A DNA stretch of 64,000 bases from Pythium myriotylum (lineage: Eukaryota; Oomycota; Peronosporomycetes; Pythiales; Pythiaceae): positions 2,294,001 through 2,358,000 of the forward strand of contig JALJCQ010000013.1 in the NCBI GenBank assembly GCA_023091665.1, read 5' to 3'. Shown piece after piece: positions 61,104 through 64,000 of this stretch (the stretch's first letter is position 1; the number at the start of each line of letters is the position of its first letter). Under the pieces are notes generated by a model that was not told the DNA's origin, did no database searches, and saw nothing but the letters and a program-made list of their open reading frames with translations. Both the position numbers and the translations under genes were made by a program.

Positions 61104-62602
61104 GCAGCTCGCCGGGGACCCGAGGGGATCCGGTACGCGTCGAGCTTCAAGTCCCTCAAGCGACACAAGAAGCCCAAGTCATGCATGTGTTTGCATATGT
61201 TGGTAGTGAAGACATTAATACCAACAACAAGTTGCCAGTTGGCCAAGGTGAAAACGAAGCGCGTTCGTTCCTTGTTTGTGCTGGCGACCCAAGTCCTGGT
61301 CTGGAAAGACACTTCCAACTCCAGCCAGGCGAACGTCGTGGACGGTTATCCACGCACCCTGAGCCAGTTGGCCAGGCCAGGATTGCCATCGTCAACGGTG
61401 TTGTGTGCGACCGTAGAGTCCGCATCTTGCTGGATTCCGGCTCATCGACCAGCATGGTCAGTCTGGACCTAGCTAGGAAGCTGGGACTTCAGTTCAAGTT
61501 CGGTGACCGGCTCAAGGTCAGCGGCATTGGCGGCGTCGTGACCTACGCCACAGCCAGAACCAGGGTAAAGGTGACGCTCGGCATGAGTGTCGCCTACTTT
61601 CTGGACCTCTGGGCTGGGAATATTGGCGAGGGTATCGATTGCTTGCTGGGTCTCGACTTCATGGTCCGAGCAGGAGTCCGGCTCTGTGCCTACGAAGGGT
61701 CGGTCCGGCTGCCAGACGAAGAGTGCATCCCGCTGGCCGCAGCTGGTCAAAGACCGAAGCTGCCAGAACGAGCGTCAGTCAGCACCCTGGAAGACATTTA
61801 CTTGTCGCCGGGTCGCAGCACGCTGGTACCAGCTCGTCATCGAGCTGGAAGGCTTCAGGTCTGGGCGTGTCGGCAAGACAACTGGGTGGCAACCGTCGTC
61901 GTCGGGCCAGATGGCCAGCTTCAGGCCGTCCGAGTGACGAATGTGTCACCCCAGCCGATCACGATCCCAGCTCGGACGCCAGTCGCTCACCTAGTCGAGG
62001 AAGGCCACCTGCCGCTAGGCCAGAGGTGCGCCAGGCTCAACTCGACTAGGTATCTTGAGTGGCAGGTGCTGGTCTACGAGGGTTCTCACTCTAGCCAGTT
62101 CATCCGGGCGCAGGACGAGCTCATCGACGCCTACAACGCCAGTCTGCCTCCAGCTGTGGTCAAACCAGCCTACGACGCACCTAAGAAGATTCTACCAAGG
62201 GGCGAGGTGCTCGTGGAGCTGGAAGATGTGCCAGATCTTCGTGTAGGTGCGTCTTCCCAGTTGAACCAAGCCGCTGTGGCATCGTCTGAGCCAGGAGGGC
62301 GATCTGCTCAAGGTGTCAGCGCCGAGCGACCACGCAGTGAGTCTGAGCCAGTCCAAGCGCGCGATCCAGGTTGTGCTCAACATGTCCAGCCAGGAGAAGT
62401 CGCTTCGGAGCTGGAAACAGCCGTGCCACCACCACCACGACAAGATTCCGTGCTAGCAACACCAGCTGCACGACTGCCCGAGCCAGGCACCAACCTACCC
62501 AGAGTGGCCGCTCCAAGCGTGCCTGTTGTACCGGCGAGCTCGTCATTGACGAGTGAGCTTACCGCTGTCTGCAGGCGCCGGAGTGGTTATGATGGCTCTT
62601 GA
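61100..62602 (+). CDS. Protease frame of second gypsy-like element
   Basis: The -1 frame after gag contains a retropepsin: VVCDRRVRILLDSGSSTSMV has the catalytic D-S-G, followed by a flap-like segment and LLGLDFMVRAGVRLC, matching the ILG-D motif. The remainder is Pro/Glu-rich. It would be made as Gag-Pro by frameshifting. The frame ends at 62602; coding character then continues weakly in another frame. Confidence 0.8.
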   Translation, partial: LGSSPGTRGDPVRVELQVPQATQEAQVMHVFAYVGSEDINTNNKLPVGQGENEARSFLVCAGDPSPGLERHFQLQPGERRGRLSTHPEPVGQARIAIVNGVVCDRRVRILLDSGSSTSMVSLDLARKLGLQFKFGDRLKVSGIGGVVTYATARTRVKVTLGMSVAYFLDLWAGNIGEGIDCLLGLDFMVRAGVRLCAYEGSVRLPDEECIPLAAAGQRPKLPERASVSTLEDIYLSPGRSTLVPARHRAGRLQVWACRQDNWVATVVVGPDGQLQAVRVTNVSPQPITIPARTPVAHLVEEGHLPLGQRCARLNSTRYLEWQVLVYEGSHSSQFIRAQDELIDAYNASLPPAVVKPAYDAPKKILPRGEVLVELEDVPDLRVGASSQLNQAAVASSEPGGRSAQGVSAERPRSESEPVQARDPGCAQHVQPGEVASELETAVPPPPRQDSVLATPAARLPEPGTNLPRVAAPSVPVVPASSSLTSELTAVCRRRSGYDGS

Positions 62603-62962
62603 CCAGGTGCCAGACTCAGGCGAACTCCACTTGCTGCAAGTCGAGCCAGAGCGGCAACACTCACTGCCGGCTCAGCGACCCAGGACTAGTCAGGGGGCGA
62701 CCTCTACTGCAAGTGTTCCAAGTCCTCAAGCTCCTGCCCAACCGCAGCTCACCATCGGTATGAAGCTGGTTTAGCCCCGAGTGAGCCGGGAAAGCACGCC
62801 GATCCAGCGTCTCGCGTGCACGTTCAAGCTGGTTTCGTCTCAAGATAACCAGGGCGACGACGACGCGGTCTCGTTTTACCACGAAGGCACCGATTTTGTG
62901 CTGCTCGACGAGCTCCGGGACCAGCTCGCAATGCTCCCGGACCAGATCGACCTGGAAGCTCC
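62603..62962 (+). pseudogene. Remnant of pol upstream region, interrupted
   Basis: Short frames (ending 62774, then from 62781: LACTFKLVSSQDNQGDDDAV) look like the segment between protease and RT, with a stop between them. The sequence is then cut by the presumed copia LTR at 62963; RT is not in the window. Confidence 0.45.
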
Positions 62963-63319
62963 TGTTGAAGATGATGCGCCTCGAACCCAGCGTCATCATT
63001 CCAGTTGAAGCTCGGCAGTTGAAGCTCGGCTGTAGAAGATTCTCCTGCAGAAGATTCTCCGTGGAAGATTCGACATGTGGAAGATTCGACATGTGGAAGA
63101 TTCTCCGTCTGGTTCTGGTTTGAATCCAGTGCCACCCATCGACTTCGTTGAAGTATCCACGAAGTCAGTTTATGTTTGCATATGTTTACGATAGGTAGCA
63201 TACATTTGATTATGGTAGCGTAGGACACACACAGACGGCTTAGAGGTAGCAGTAGCGAACTAAGTCCCGATCAATTCACTTTGCATTTTGCATCCCACCA
63301 ACCAAGCGACCTTCCAACA
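62963..63319 (+). repeat. Presumed 5' LTR of a Ty1/copia element
   Basis: 357 bp bounded by inverted termini TGTTG...CAACA, directly followed by a copia-type primer site and gag. It contains two GTTGAAGCTCGGC direct repeats and five GAAGATTC boxes. The left end is inferred from the terminal motif only; the partner LTR lies outside the window. Confidence 0.6.
63035..63103 (+). promoter_or_regulatory. Five tandem GAAGATTC boxes (heat-shock-element-like)
   Basis: GAAGATTC occurs at 63035, 63050, 63064, 63080 and 63096, spaced 14-16 bp. Each is GAA-nn-TTC, the inverted pair bound by heat-shock factor. The units include the 16-bp repeat GAAGATTCGACATGTG in two exact tandem copies. Confidence 0.7.
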
Positions 63320-63330
63320 GGTTATGAGCC
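63320..63330 (+). other. Copia-type primer-binding site, initiator-tRNA anticodon arm
   Basis: GGTTATGAGCC is the reverse complement of GGCTCATAACC, the anticodon stem-loop of eukaryotic initiator tRNA-Met (anticodon CAU). Drosophila copia likewise primes from an internal half of this tRNA. It abuts the LTR end CAACA. Confidence 0.75.
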
Positions 63331-64000
63331 TAAACCCAGCCGACTCTGCCTCCACCGACTTCGCCTCCCCAGCCTTCGCCATGGATTCGACCACCCCAGC
63401 CCGCATCAACAAGTTCGACGGAACCAACTTCCACACATGGAAGTTCAAGATGCAGATGGTGCTCGAAGAACGCGACGTCTGGGAAGTTGTCTGTGGAGAG
63501 GTCAAACTCGAGCAGTGCCAGACCGACGCGGACCGAGCCCTCTTCAAGAAGAAGTCTCGCAAGGCGCTCGCGATGATCTGTCTCGCGATGGAAGACTCGC
63601 AGCTCCCGCTGGTTCGGTCGGCGAGTGGTGCGCAAGATGCATGGTCAAGACTGGAAGAACACTTCGAGAAGAAGAGCCTTGCCAACAAGCTCTTTCTTCG
63701 TCGTCGTTTCTTCACGACCATGATGGAAGAAGGTGACGATGTGCTCACGCACATCAACAAGCTCAAGACCCTGGCCGAGCAACTCGACGCAGTCGGCGCT
63801 CCGGTCAGCGAAGACGACTTGGTGATCACGCTTCTCGGCAGTCTCAGCGAGTCGTACCAGTCCCTCATCACGGCGTTGGAGTCGCGTGTCGACGCGCTCA
63901 CGTGGGAACTCGTGACGTCTCGGCTGCTCCATGAAGACATGAAGCGCAAGGAGCAAGGTGGCGACGGAGCCACACTTGGTCAAGCGTTCATGACAAGTGA
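63324..64000 (+). CDS. gag: Gag of Ty1/copia element (5' part, runs off window)
   Basis: Open from ATG at 63324 to the window end. It matches the copia Gag (UBN2/DUF4219) family: INKFDGTNFHTWKFKMQMVL, the W-rich start, ALAMICLAMEDSQLPLVRSA, AWSRLEEHFEKKSLANKLFL and the helix LVITLLGSLSESYQSLITAL. An alternative start is the Met at 63381. The zinc knuckle, protease, integrase and RT would lie downstream. Confidence 0.92.
   Translation, partial: MSLNPADSASTDFASPAFAMDSTTPARINKFDGTNFHTWKFKMQMVLEERDVWEVVCGEVKLEQCQTDADRALFKKKSRKALAMICLAMEDSQLPLVRSASGAQDAWSRLEEHFEKKSLANKLFLRRRFFTTMMEEGDDVLTHINKLKTLAEQLDAVGAPVSEDDLVITLLGSLSESYQSLITALESRVDALTWELVTSRLLHEDMKRKEQGGDGATLGQAFMTS

Noticed and set aside
63035..63103. 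CRISPR-like array
   Set aside because: Repeats are 8 bp with 6-8 bp non-unique spacers in a eukaryotic LTR; better explained as promoter boxes.

Overview
This 64 kb window is nuclear DNA of a eukaryote, most likely an oomycete. Most genes carry short GT-AG introns of 49-78 nt. Several starts are preceded within about 20-26 nt by a match to the oomycete initiator YCAYTYY (7727, 27159 reverse, 30848, 44552). The RNA polymerase II tail is built of YSPTSPA heptads, and genes for a basal body (epsilon-tubulin, a probable FUZ homologue) imply a flagellate stage. I cannot name the species; the intron density would suit a saprolegnialean or pythialean oomycete, but that is a guess.

Positions 1-47,000 are a compact, gene-rich housekeeping region. 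In order: the end of RPB1; a ZIP zinc transporter; a C2H2 zinc-finger protein; a 3.2 kb gene-poor gap ending in an ABCG relic; mitochondrial cob(I)alamin adenosyltransferase; an MFS transporter; a repeat-bearing protein of unknown function; an ankyrin/FN3 protein; a second MFS transporter (four exons); histidyl-tRNA synthetase fused to a HAL-like domain; a coiled-coil protein; an Hsp110 chaperone; SmD2; a MAP kinase fused to PH, NTF2-like and C2-like regions; a TPR protein; an SLC25 carrier; YbeY; malic enzyme; an ER DnaJ; epsilon-tubulin; a small secreted cysteine-rich protein; YVH1/DUSP12; D-lactate dehydrogenase; a probable FUZ; a C9orf85-type protein; and a membrane protein with a possible MscS-like domain. 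Several of these (YbeY, the secreted protein, SmD2, DUSP12, the C9orf85-type gene, the membrane protein) are cut into exons so small that no long open frame reveals them. I rebuilt them by following reading phase across splice sites.

Positions 47,000-64,000 are transposon territory. A complete Ty3/gypsy chromovirus-type element (47,993-55,857) has near-identical LTRs, a perfect 5-bp target duplication CGAGT, a textbook -1 frameshift signal between gag and pol, a frame break before the chromodomain, and a long antisense frame between pol and the 3' LTR. It is followed by a 388-bp TA-flanked MITE. A second gypsy-like element (gag, zinc knuckles, protease) also ends gag with a -1 slippery heptamer. 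That element appears to be interrupted at about 62,963 by a Ty1/copia element, whose LTR carries five GAAGATTC (heat-shock-element-like) boxes. The copia primer site matches the anticodon arm of initiator tRNA. The copia gag runs off the window end.

Functional links: RPB1, SmD2, HisRS, YVH1, YbeY, Hsp110 and DnaJ are core expression and folding functions; malic enzyme, D-LDH, the adenosyltransferase and the carriers are central metabolism; epsilon-tubulin and FUZ belong to basal-body/cilium biology. No operon-like logic links neighbours, but divergent pairs (MAPK/TPR, DUSP12/D-LDH, FUZ/C9orf85) share short promoters, and SLC25/YbeY end tail to tail 4 nt apart. All exon coordinates are inferred from sequence alone.
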